64,000 bases of DNA from Polydactylus sextarius. Taxonomy: Eukaryota; Chordata; Actinopteri; Polynemidae. The notes below the pieces were generated by a model that was not told the DNA's origin, made no database searches, and worked only from the letters and a program-made list of their open reading frames with translations. A program made the position numbers and the translations under genes. The stretch is taken from the NCBI GenBank assembly GCA_016801845.1, contig CM028920.1, forward strand, positions 186,001 to 250,000, in the 5' to 3' direction. Shown here one piece after another: positions 1-9,750 of this stretch (positions within the stretch are counted from its first letter, which is position 1; the number at the start of each line of letters is the position of its first letter).

Positions 1-290
1 TGCCGCTCATGAAACTTACAGGGACAATGAGTTGACAGCAAAGAGACCGTCAAAGCAGGAAAATGAAGTGCTGGCTTGGGAAGTTACCATAGCAACGACT
101 GGAGTCATAACTGGTGCTTTTTTGGGTCATATTTAATGCAAAAAAATAATAATAAACAGCTGAAAAAAGATTTTATTATTAATGATAAAAAATAGTTAAA
201 GAAAAAGTAACCTAATCCACGTTTACTTGAAAGTGTAAATATGATCACAGAAACCATGATTAATATAATCAATAGACGGATAAAATACAA

Positions 291-412
291 TTAAAATACA
301 AAAATCATATGAAGGACTCACACGTGGTGGCACAGACACAAAAACGTTTCCAACTGAAATACATTACTTTGAAATTCGTGCTGAGTGACATGAAAAACTA
401 CAGAAATCTGCA
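291..412. repeat. Direct repeat, copy A (paired with 902-1061)
   Basis: This stretch (ATTAAAATACAAAAATCA, GAAGGACT, GTGGCACAGACAC, then TTTGAAATTCGTGCTGAGTGA) recurs at 902-1061 in the same orientation. The pair lies just past the 3' end of the minus-strand BEL/Pao pol. It could come from LTR or terminal non-coding sequence of that element. Confidence 0.6.
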
Positions 413-901
413 CGATTTAATAGCTGGGGGTCACAACTGGCATTTTTGTTCATAATTAAAAAAAAAAAATTGTGTTCTGTATGTATTCAAAGCTGTGCTT
501 CTTTCCCTCACATCAGCACTTTTGCACGTGTTTTTGCTTTTGAAGACCCGTGGTGAAGGATCAGGTGTAGTGGACATTTTTAAAAGGCTCAGGTTTTGCG
601 TCTTTCTCTAGGCAACCGTAACAGCACCCGACACACAGAGGACCAGGGGAGGGGGTCCTGCATAGATCACACCATGATAATTTTGCTGTCCTTAGTAATT
701 GCCTATGTTTTATTTTGATTATTATTATTAGATTTAGTGTTGATGTGTGTGTGACAGACGTGTGTATTGGACATTTATGGAAATACGGAACAAATTGCGT
801 CCCGTATTGATTCAATATAGGACGCAACATTAAATTGCCAAATAATGGACGATTCCATAGGTCATTTATGGGTTGGGTAGCAAACCTGTCGACAAAAAAC
901 A

Positions 902-1061
902 ATTAAAATACAGAAATCAAATGAAGGACTAACATGTTGTGGTTAAATGATGGTTAATGTGTTGCTTCCCGTCAGAAAACAATACGTGGCACAGACACGG
1001 AAACATTTCCAATTGAAATACATTAGTTTGAAATTCGTTCTGAGTGACACGAAAAACTAGT
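902..1061. repeat. Direct repeat, copy B (paired with 291-412)
   Basis: Similar to 291-412 but carrying about 40 extra bases (around 941-985) in its middle. It abuts the last codons of the BEL/Pao integrase region, so the pair may reflect retroelement 3' sequence. Confidence 0.6.
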
Positions 1062-2900
1062 TGTAGTTGTAGATCTTGGTTGTTGTAAGCCAAGATCCAC
1101 ATGGAACAGCAGAATCCATCACAACAACAATGTCTCCAGGAACAAAATTTCTTGTGTTTTGATTCCATTTTTGCCACTCTTGGAGCAAAGGGAGGTACTC
1201 CTGTACCCATCTTTTCCAAAACAAATCTGAGATGTATTGAACTTGTCGCCATCTCCTCTTCACATACTCATCATCCTTGTTAAACAATCCAAGTGATAGA
1301 ACTGGTTTTCCTTTCATCGGGAGAATATGGTTAGGAGTGAGTGGTTCAAGATCAGTGGGATCATCTGAGAGCTTGGTGAGGAGACGACCATTTAATATAG
1401 CCTCAACGTCACACAAAACGGTGTGGAGCCCTTCATCATCCAGAGTATGAAGATGTAACACAGAAGTGAGAACTTTCCTGACCATACAAATGACATGTTG
1501 ACCTTGACCATCACCATGATGTGATGCTGCAGGTGGGTTAAAGCTCCACTGGATGCCCTCTTGCAGTAACACTCTCTGTATCTGGTTGTGATTCAAAGAT
1601 GCAAGTGCTTCTCTCAGCTCCTTCTCGGCTCCCACAAAGTTCGTACCATTATCTAAGCGAATAGAAGACACGTGTCCTCTTCGGCTGATGAACCTTCATA
1701 ACGCATTAATACATGCATCAGTTTTCAAGGATGGAGCTACTTCCAAGTGAACAGCTCTACTTGCAAAACAGGTAAAGATGACACCATAATGCTTACACAA
1801 AGTTCAATCTCTCTTCACCTCTAAAGGCCCAAAGTAATCCACTCCCACATTTGTAAAGGGAGGGAGATCAGGAAGGAGCCTTTCCTTGGGTAGGTCCGCC
1901 ATCTTCTACTCACCCAACTTCCCTTTGTATCATCTGCAGAAGCTGCACTGTGATGCACTGTGATTCTTCTCACAGCTGAAGTGGCGCTTGTTATTCAGAA
2001 CTTCTTCCACAACTTTGACAGCGTTTGATTTCTTCCGCTGACAAGATAAGTGGATGCTTTGTATCCTCTGGTAAAGCTGCCTTACTCAAATGGCCTCCAA
2101 CTCTCATAAGTCCATCCTCCAGACATGGGTCCAGTTTGTAAACAGAACTGTCTCTTGGCACAGATTTTCCAGCTGATAGTGCAGAAATCTCCTCCTTGAA
2201 CCTTTTCTGCTGACTGTTGTGAATGATGGCAATTTCAACATCTAAAAGATTCCTAGCTGACAAGGTTTGCAGCACTGTGTGGCTGTTACTGATCCACTTT
2301 GTCAAAATGAAGCCTCCCTTTAGGCAGAGGTCACTGAGAGCTTTAACCGTCATGACTACCTCCTCTTCTGAGGGCAAGCTCTAAAAATTTTGCTTGACTG
2401 TTTTCACCACTACTGATGAAAAGTGAGCATGATTATCCTCGGTTGTCTTCCTGAGTGCATAACTGGCACAACTTGGAGATGATACAGCACCACACAAATG
2501 AACTGTCTTCCGATATACCACAATGCCCTGGCTCACTTTACCATCAGGTCACCACAAGAGGCGAAGGAAGTCTTTGTCCTCTTCAGCCAATTTAACCTGG
2601 TAGAACATAGACTGAATGCCTTCCATGAATACTACTCCTGTCTCCTGTCTGAATCTGACAAGGACTCCTAGTAGTGAGCTGGTCAGGTTTGGGCCTTGAA
2701 GAAGCTGGCTGTTGAGTGAGGCGCCTTTAAACTCAGCTGAACAGTCAAACATAACACGCAAAGTACTCTTTCTGGGATGATGTACACCATGATTGGGAAT
2801 ATACCAAACCTTTCTATTTTCTCCCTCTAGCTGATGTTGAGGCACCTTCTCTGCATAGCCTTTCCGTATAACATCAGTGAAGAAGCTGGTGTATTCCTGG
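1057..2900 (-). pseudogene. Decayed BEL/Pao LTR retrotransposon pol
   Basis: Three minus-strand pieces in order belong to one Pao-type polyprotein. 2549-2845 matches a Pao reverse transcriptase (VMFDCSAEFKGASLN, then FYQVKLAEEDKDFLRLLW). 1991-2377 is the segment leading to the integrase zinc-binding region (LPEDTKHPLILSAEEI). 1057-1671 is the integrase core end (RLDNGTNFVGAEKEL) plus the DUF5641-type tail (PNHILPMKG, VKRRWRQVQY). Frameshifts and stops separate them, so the copy is dead. Its gag and upstream part are missing, replaced by L2 sequence from about 2946. Confidence 0.8.
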
Positions 2901-2945
2901 TGAAACAGTTAATCTTTTATAGAATGAATGTATCCCCTCTCTAGG

Positions 2946-3036
2946 AGAGACTAGAGAGACTAGAGACTTGTCTAATATGAGAATGTATCCCCTATACATT
3001 CTCATATTAGACAAGTCTCTAGTCTCTCTAGTCTCT
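2946..3036. repeat. Perfect 43-bp inverted repeat with 5-nt loop
   Basis: The left arm 2946-2988 is the exact reverse complement of the right arm 2994-3036, separated by CCCCT. The right arm continues into L2 LINE coding sequence, so the left arm looks like an inverted duplication formed at the truncated 5' end of that insertion. Confidence 0.9.
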
Positions 3037-3737
3037 TTTCCACCTACGTAATATAGCAAAAATCAGAAACAGGAACAGAAACATTCTGTCTAAAAAGGTT
3101 CATTCATTGATTCATCAGGGATCATATTTCTCCTGTATTGGCTGGTCTTCACTGGCTTCCTGTCAAACTAGAATAGAATTCAAAGTCCTCCTGCTTGCCT
3201 ATAAAGCCCTTAATGATTAGGCTCCATCATATCTTAAGGAGCTCAAAGTTTATTATTATCCTAATAGATCACTTCAATCCCAAACTGCTGGTTTACTTGT
3301 GGTTACTAGAGTCTCTTAGACCAGAATGGGAAGTAGAGACTTCAGTTACCAGATTCCTCTCCTGCCTCCCGAACCACAGTTTGGGTCCGGGAGGCAGACA
3401 CCCTTTCTACATCTAAGGTTAGACTAAAAAGTTATCTTTATGATAAGGCTTATAGTTAAGGATGCTTCAGGTGTGACATGGGCCTGCCTGAACCATCCTT
3501 TAGTTAAACTGCTATAGGATTAGACTGCTGGGAAACAATACACTGCACCTCTTCTCTCTGTCCCTCACTCCTCTCGTCTCTCCCTCACACTTCATGTCTT
3601 TATATCAATATATTACATATAATTAACACTCATCTGCTCTCTCTTGCAGTTGTGTCCTCCCTACCCCTTTCTCTTTTTTCAGGTAGTTTTGACTCTAGAG
3701 CTGTTAGATCCAGATTCTTTGCTGCTGATGATGACAG

Positions 3738-3768
<31 letters not shown>

Positions 3769-4020
3769 GTAATGGTAATTTTTCATCTCAACCCAGCTGG
3801 TCGAGGCAAATGACCGTCCACGAGTCTGGTTCTGCAGGAAGTTTCTTCCTTCATCCAGATTTTTTTAAATCAATAATATAACATTTAGCTTAACTGGATG
3901 GCCTCATTCTCAGATCAAATTTTAACCTTAAGAAGGACTTCACACACTATAGTCAATATTTACAAAATTGAAAAGTCTTAGTGTTTTCATGATCTAGTGC
4001 TACATAAATAAAATTGAATT
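2994..4020 (+). mobile_element. L2-type LINE, 3' portion (copy 1)
   Basis: It carries the same 3' region as the long minus-strand L2 at 41250-44900: the block TATTGGCTGGTCTTCACTGG, AAAGCCCTTAATGA, CTCCATCATATCTTAAGGAG and the tail ATAAATAAAATTGAATTGAA. L2 copies in fish are usually 5' truncated like this. A (ATT)n run lies inside. Reading frames are broken. Confidence 0.8.
3739..3769. repeat. (ATT)n microsatellite
   Basis: About ten ATT units inside the L2 fragment. Confidence 0.9.
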
Positions 4021-5811
4021 GAATCTTATTCTATCAGCTGATTCCATTGCCTTTCTATTATGCTTTGTTATTTATTTTATTATTTTAGACAGATAATTTA
4101 TTATATTCAATAACTTATTTAATTTTGTTATGTATTGGATTGGTGGACCCAACATTTTAATTTAATGTGACTCATAAAGCCAAGCTCTCAATTTGGGGGT
4201 TTTGTGGTATAAAACACAAATTGCTCAAAATCTTCTGCAACTCCCTTGGGATCAATAAAGTATTCATCATCTTCATCAATCATATTCATCATCTCCAAAA
4301 GATAGTTGGCTGCTTGTGATGGTATGGCATTTGGCTTCTCTTCACTCTGTCTTTGTCAGAGTTGTTCCTGTGGTATCTGCTGAATGTCAAAGGCCTAATT
4401 GTTTGTAGAGAGGGCGATGTCAGGACAGATGCCAGCCCCTGTGTCAATGTATTCTTCAAAGCTGTGTGATGCCTGGACACTGCAGGTGGCACAGGCTCAG
4501 CTCTGCCAGGGTTTCAACAATCAGGGAGATTTTGGCATCTTGGTGAAAAAGCCAGATCTGTTCTTTCTTGTCAGAATACTGAACCCCTCTTATGATACAG
4601 TAACGCTGGTCTGCTGGCTGACAGGAGAGCTGATGCTGGCACAGTGGCTGTAGCATGCCATGCAGGGATTTCAGCCAGGCTTAGTACTCCCCAGCAACTT
4701 TTAGAGAGGTTTTTGTGATTTTAAAAAGCCAGGCTTGATGCCAGGATGACCTGACTACCCTGAAGAAAGCCATAGCAACGTGCATGTCAACAATCACTGG
4801 AATCATTTTGGGTCCTGTATCAGACAGCAATCCAGCTTGGGTGATGTCTTCCTGTCTCTCCTCAAAAAAGAGACAAATGTTTTTTTCACAAAGCTCTAAA
4901 ATCGAGGATCGAGTATTAGTGTAAATATTTCCTTGTAGTGTGGCTGTAGATCTAGTCCAGGTCAGAAATGTTACACTCACACAGGGTGTACCAGATACTG
5001 TCCTCTTTTTTAAAGTGGGCTTAGTAAAACTCTGAGTTTACATTTTGCATCATGGAATGCTACGATGTCCTGTTTTGCATTGGTTCCATGTGGTTACGAT
5101 AATCTTAAACAAAATAACTTCAGTGCTGTGAATAAACATTGTTATAGAACATAATAGAGGCAGCAATTGTGTCTCCCTCAGAATGTATCAGACTGGATCT
5201 GGCATAACAAGCAGTAGTAGTGTGTATGGTACAGCCAGTAGGTGAAGTATTCTTTTTAAATTTTGGATTCCAGACGAAATGTTAAGGCGGAACTCTGGCA
5301 TATTTGAACCGGTATTCAACTGTTATAAATCTTTGAGTAATACCAGTTGCCAAAAAAAAAATGTTAGCACCAAAATGAATCAGTGCTACGTTAGCAGAGA
5401 TACTTGGTGAGTCTGGCCAGGCAGCTAATAAGCTAAGTTATCCAAGCGGAGTGCTAACATCAAAGTAAACCACATTTTTGTGATAAAAGCTGTGGATCTT
5501 TTTTCTAAGACCCGTGCAGCATGTCTGTTTAACTCAGTAGTGGTAAAGAAACAGAAGTCGAAAACATTTCCTTCTTCTTCCTCCTCTTCTTCTTTGGTGT
5601 TTAATGGCAGCTGGCATCCTTATAACTGCATTGCTGCCACCATCTGTTTCAGTCCGTTATTGCACACTCAAATCCTGTTGGATGATTCCTGTGTCTTTCA
5701 GTAATTTAAAAAGCCAACCCCTTTTCCCCTTTCACTTGACCCTATCTCTAAAATACTGGTCACTGAGACTTCCTTCAAGCCTATTTCGCCCAATTCTGAT
5801 AGATGTTCTTC
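4021..5811. other. Stretch without an identified gene
   Basis: AT-rich, with open frames of 60-100 codons on both strands between 4289 and 4980. Their codon pattern is unremarkable and I recognise no domain. Probably decayed repeat DNA; nothing firm can be named. Confidence 0.4.
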
Positions 5812-5813
5812 TA

Positions 5814-6389
5814 CACTGCCTGGCCAAAAAAAAAGTTGCCACCTGATGAAGTGATGCACCCATCACGCCTAGTGCCTACTGTACAAGCCTGTGGGGGCAG
5901 TGCTATGATCTGAGGCTGCTGCAGTTGATCAGGTCTGGGTTCATCAACATTATGTACCCAAAGAATGAGGTGAGCTGACTACCTGAATATACTGAATGAC
6001 CAGGTTATTTTTTCTTCAATCATGGCATGGGCTTATTCCAAGATGACAATGCCAAGATTCATTGGACTCAAATTGTGAAAGAGTGGTTCAGGGAGCATGA
6101 CACATCATTTTTATACGTGGATTGGCCAACTCAGAGTCCAGACCTTAACCCTATTGCGAATCTTTGGGATGTGCTGGAGAAGACTTTGCACAGTGGTCCG
6201 ACTCTCCCATCATCAACACAAGATCTTGGTGAAAAATAAATCCAGCAACACTGGACGGAAATTGATCTTGTGACACTGCAGAAGCTTATTGAAATAATGC
6301 CAGAGCAAATGCATGCTCTAATCAAAGCTAAAGGTGGTCCAACAACATATTAGAGTGTGTGACCTCCTTTTTTTTTTGGCCAGGCAGTT
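5814..6389 (+). mobile_element. Internally deleted Tc1-like transposon with TA duplications
   Basis: Ends CACTGCCTGGCCAAAAAAAA and, reversed, AACTGCCTGGCCAAAAAAAA form inverted repeats. They are flanked by TA at 5812-5813 and 6390-6391, the mariner/Tc1 target duplication. A 70-codon remnant (6027-6239) keeps FQDDNAKIH and QSPDLNPIANLWDVLEKTL, the last part of a DD34E transposase with the final catalytic Glu changed to Ala (PIANLW instead of PIENLW). At 576 bp it is non-autonomous. Confidence 0.85.
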
Positions 6390-6735
6390 TATTTCCTTGA
6401 GGTACTTGCTGAATGATATGAGATCATGCTACACTGTCTCTGTGGCTTTTTACATTCCAAACACAGACCATTCTGATGTTTCCCTAAGAGGAAAAAAGTG
6501 CTGTTTAGGCATATGTGACTGGTTCTCATTTTAGAAATAATTACTTCTTACTTCCTTTTCCGTCCTCCTCTTCTACTACTATTTCCTGAATCAGTCAGAT
6601 AATGAAAATAAATGTCTCCCCTTAGTCTCCTGTTCCCAGTACTGTTTCCAGTTTACTTTTCTGTCATACACACTTACCCTCTGCTTTGGAAAGATTAATA
6701 CTGACTGACTGGTCTCCAGCTCTTCACAGGGCTGA

Positions 6736-6945
6736 AAAGTGACAAACAACCACACTCACATCCAGACCTATGCTCAATTCACCTATCCCCAATACATGCA
6801 TAGTTTTGGAGGTGGGAGGAAACCAGAGATACCAGAAGAACCCCACTCAGAGAACATGCAAACTCCACACAAAAAGACCGTGCACCTGACACAGGACCTT
6901 CTTGCTAAGACACAACAATGCTAACCCCTGTGCCACCATGAAACC
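6736..6945 (+). repeat. RTE-type LINE tail / related short repeat (copy 1)
   Basis: It resembles 33535-33840: CACCTATCCCCAATACATGCAT, AACATGCAAACTCCACAC, AGGACCTTCTTGCTAAGACA and GCCACCATGAAACC. This end block is very common in fish genomes and I recognise it as an RTE-type 3' tail. The family name is from memory. Confidence 0.5.
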
Positions 6946-7300
6946 ACACGACATTTCATGTATAAAAAAAAAAAATCCAAATTAGGTTTGGGCTGTGACT
7001 CCTGGATACACAACATCTGTTTTTCTGTTCTACTGATAAAATGCTGAAAGTCCTGCCTGTTTGCTATCAGACTTCTTACATTCCAATAGAAGATTAACAT
7101 TATTGCTATTGTCACCCCACACATATTGACTCTTGGCTCTTACTTTTTCCCATTTCAACCCTGTCATGTCTAGGTGGTGCTCTGCTGCTTTAACAATAAT
7201 CTCGATCCTTTCTGTTTTTGATTTAACTTTGGATGTTGCATTTATCACTTCTGCTGTGAATATAATTATTTTCTTCTTTTCTCTCCAAAGCGTCATTCTG
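6921..7300 (-). pseudogene. LINE fragment: start of an endonuclease domain
   Basis: Minus-strand reading gives FYWNVRSLIANRQDFQHFIS, then CIQESQPKPNLDF, the hallmark N-terminus of a non-LTR retrotransposon APE endonuclease. The sequence upstream in another frame may be the end of ORF1. Frameshifts follow quickly, so it is a relic. Confidence 0.55.
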
Positions 7301-7360
7301 CCCTGTTCTTCTGTTCAGTGTTTCTTCTGTTCTATTTCTCCCCGTAATCTCCCGTAATTT

Positions 7361-8160
7361 ACAAGGTCCAAACGTCAAATAATACCAAGAGAATAGTGCT
7401 CCGATAATAAGTCAAGGTCTCTTCTGTCAACCTCAGATACCGCTAAAGCTTCAGTCTCCCACTCGCTCTCTCTCTACGTTTCCACTCTTCTCATTTCCTG
7501 TCCGCACTCCACAATAAAAGCCTCCCGCTAGTCTGCTGATGTGAAGCTTTTAATATGAAGCAGTCTGAAACGGCTTACAAACACCCCCCACTGCTGTTTG
7601 TTTTATACCAGTTCTTATCACTACTGAGTTAAATAGGTATACTGATATGCTTATAGGGCTTCTGGTTGTATTGCACGGGGCTTAGAGTGAGGTGTACGGT
7701 CTCTTCGATGGCATAAAACGCCGTTGATGTCCTTTGGCGTTAGCCCTCTGCCCAGATCACTTAGCTGCCTGGCCAGGCTCGCCGCTTATCGCGACATCGC
7801 CGCCGGCATAGCACACAGCTGACATAACTTACTTATAAACTTATAAAAGTGGAATATCGGTTCCTCTTTAATAAAAGTGTGATTTCTTCTGTTGCATTTA
7901 CTGGGTGTCATTTGAACCGTTTTATGAGTTTAATGGCTGTACCTGAATCTGGCATTTGTAATAGTAAGTAAGAAGTAAGTAAGAAAGACGAAGCTATCAG
8001 TGTAAAAGTCGATTTACTATACATAAAAAATCCAGCTTGAATTTCCAAAATAAAATAAGAGAAAAAAAAACAATATTGTCAATGACCTAGGAGAACAATG
8101 CTAAGTCATGACACTGAACATGAAATATGGAAGAGCATTTTGTATTTAAAGCTTTTATTT
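7361..8160. other. Stretch without an identified gene
   Basis: No coding signal. It includes a short AGTAAGTAAGAA-type run near 7964-7990 and a GC-richer patch at 7700-7800. It may contain distal wapl promoter sequence. Confidence 0.35.
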
Positions 8161-8174
8161 TTTAAATGTTTTAC

Positions 8175-8182
8175 ACTTCCGG
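8175..8182. promoter_or_regulatory. Candidate ETS-type site (ACTTCCGG) in the wapl promoter region
   Basis: ACTTCCGG is the reverse complement of the CCGGAAGT core bound by ETS factors such as GABPA and ELK, common in housekeeping promoters. It lies about 350 bp upstream of the proposed first donor site. A single 8-mer is weak evidence. Confidence 0.3.
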
Positions 8183-8199
8183 TAAAGTTTTGCTAGCGT

Positions 8200-8521
8200 T
8201 GGTTAATTTAACGCAGCGGTGTAGGCCAATTGAAGCTTTCGTCGAAACACGAATGACACAATTGAGTGAGATTTAGCTTGCAAATACCAAATGAGATCGT
8301 TAAATGTAGCTATGAACTATATATTTTGTCAATAGTCTGGATTTGTGGCTTGCTTCGCTGTGTTTCAGATCCGTTCATTTGCCTACAACGGCGACAGCTC
8401 GGCCTTGTTTATACTGTGCAGAACAGCTTGAATCAGGGAAGCAGGCCCGGTCTTGTGCGACTTCAACGGCCGTTTCGGCTTTGGAGTGTGTTTAATGCGT
8501 GTCGGCCCTGTAACTCACCAA
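8200..8521 (+). other. wapl: Probable wapl 5' non-coding first exon
   Basis: The first coding exon begins with a splice acceptor at 9240-9241 only 22 bases before its ATG, so an upstream non-coding exon is required. The best donor upstream is AAGTAAGT, with the intron starting at 8522. It follows a more GC-rich stretch (8380-8520) than the surrounding AT-rich DNA. The 5' boundary is a guess; a cDNA end would settle it. Confidence 0.4.
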
Positions 8522-9263
8522 GTAAGTGGAAATACAGAAAACAGACGATATTTGTTTAGCAGCAGAAAACAGCATACGTTTGGATGTTTTTGTTTATAAC
8601 ACGACGCGATTTCCTTTTCTAGTTATTGTTAGCATTTAGCTTCAAGCTAGTAGTTTGGCTAGCAGTATGATGACTCTTGTCCCCTGAACTGAGCCTTTTG
8701 CTAATTCAAATGCTGCCACCTAAATTTCAGGCCAACGTTAACAGTTACACGGTGGAATTAGTTACATTTTTACGTGATGCACATCTCGCCACATAATTAC
8801 ACGACTGTATTGTCTGGTTTAATTCGTTGCGTGTAGTAAAGCTTGTGCTAGCATCTAGTGCGTATAGCAATCACTCAGCACCATCAGATTGACATTATGC
8901 TAATATTAGCCTTGTTTTTTCATTCTAGCTGGATGAAAATTACACCGAGAAGAAATTCTTTCACATATCTGTTGATGGATAAACGGCTCTCTATTAAAGT
9001 TTTTAAACCCATACAAAAAGGAATACATCTCATTCCTTTCAATACATTACCACAGGCTCATCTGTCATAGAGACATATGCAAGTCCATAGTTCTATAATT
9101 TTTTATACTTGTTACTGCTGTTACTGAGTGTCTAAACTTCTATTCAAGTTAAAATTATACTTCTTACACCCATGGATTGTGGTCATGAGGTATGTTCTTA
9201 CCATGCACCACTGTACCATTCTCTCTGTTCTCTCACCTCAGAGAATATGACCCAGATCCAACA

Positions 9264-9750
9264 ATGACATCAAGATTTGGTAAAACCTACAGCCGCAAGG
9301 GAGGAGAGGGCACATCCAAGTTTGATGAAGTTCTGTCCACCAAGAGAGGCACCCTTAGCACCAAATGGGGTGACACCACCTACAAGGCCAAGGTGGGCTC
9401 CAAGCGCACTGGTACCTCCAAGAACGACTCTATTCTGGACGTATACAAGAGGCCCCGTACATGTGGAGATGGCTTGGATGATCCATTTGGGTTTGACAGT
9501 GATGAGGAATCCAAACCAGTATCGTCGCGAGGTGGAAGCAAGTTGTCACCCGCCAAACCATCTTCTGCAGAACCTCCTCAGGCGGAGAGGCCAAATGTTT
9601 CTCTGGATACAGTGAACAGTTCCAGCCTCAAGGGAGTGTCCCTCATGGCAGCATCCACTCGAGGTGCATCATGGCTGCCCAGAGACAGGAACCAACTCAG
9701 GGTGATGGAGGACACTGCTCAGTTTTTTAACCGCAGCAGCTCCAGCATAG
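9264..9750 (+). CDS. wapl: wapl coding exon 1 (residues 1-162)
   Basis: The exon opens at an acceptor ending 9241 and the ATG at 9264-9266 sits in a good context (caacaATGa). The protein starts [14 protein letters not shown], the conserved vertebrate WAPL N-terminus, and includes the first FGF motif in [11 protein letters not shown] at residues 75-77, a PDS5 contact. The donor GTAAGA begins at 9751 and the exon ends in phase 1. The last 60 residues are serine-rich and less conserved. Confidence 0.95.

Noticed and set aside
4456..4980. Minus-strand frames of 66 and 99 codons
   Set aside because: No domain, no splice sites and no family resemblance; likely chance or decayed repeat.
8266..8559. 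97-codon frame over the wapl 5' exon
   Set aside because: It overlaps the proposed first donor site and has no similarity to known proteins; most likely a 5' UTR chance frame.
9192..9263. Upstream in-frame start before wapl MTSRFGK
   Set aside because: The extra residues are encoded by intron before the acceptor at 9240-9241. The conserved protein begins at the ATG at 9264.
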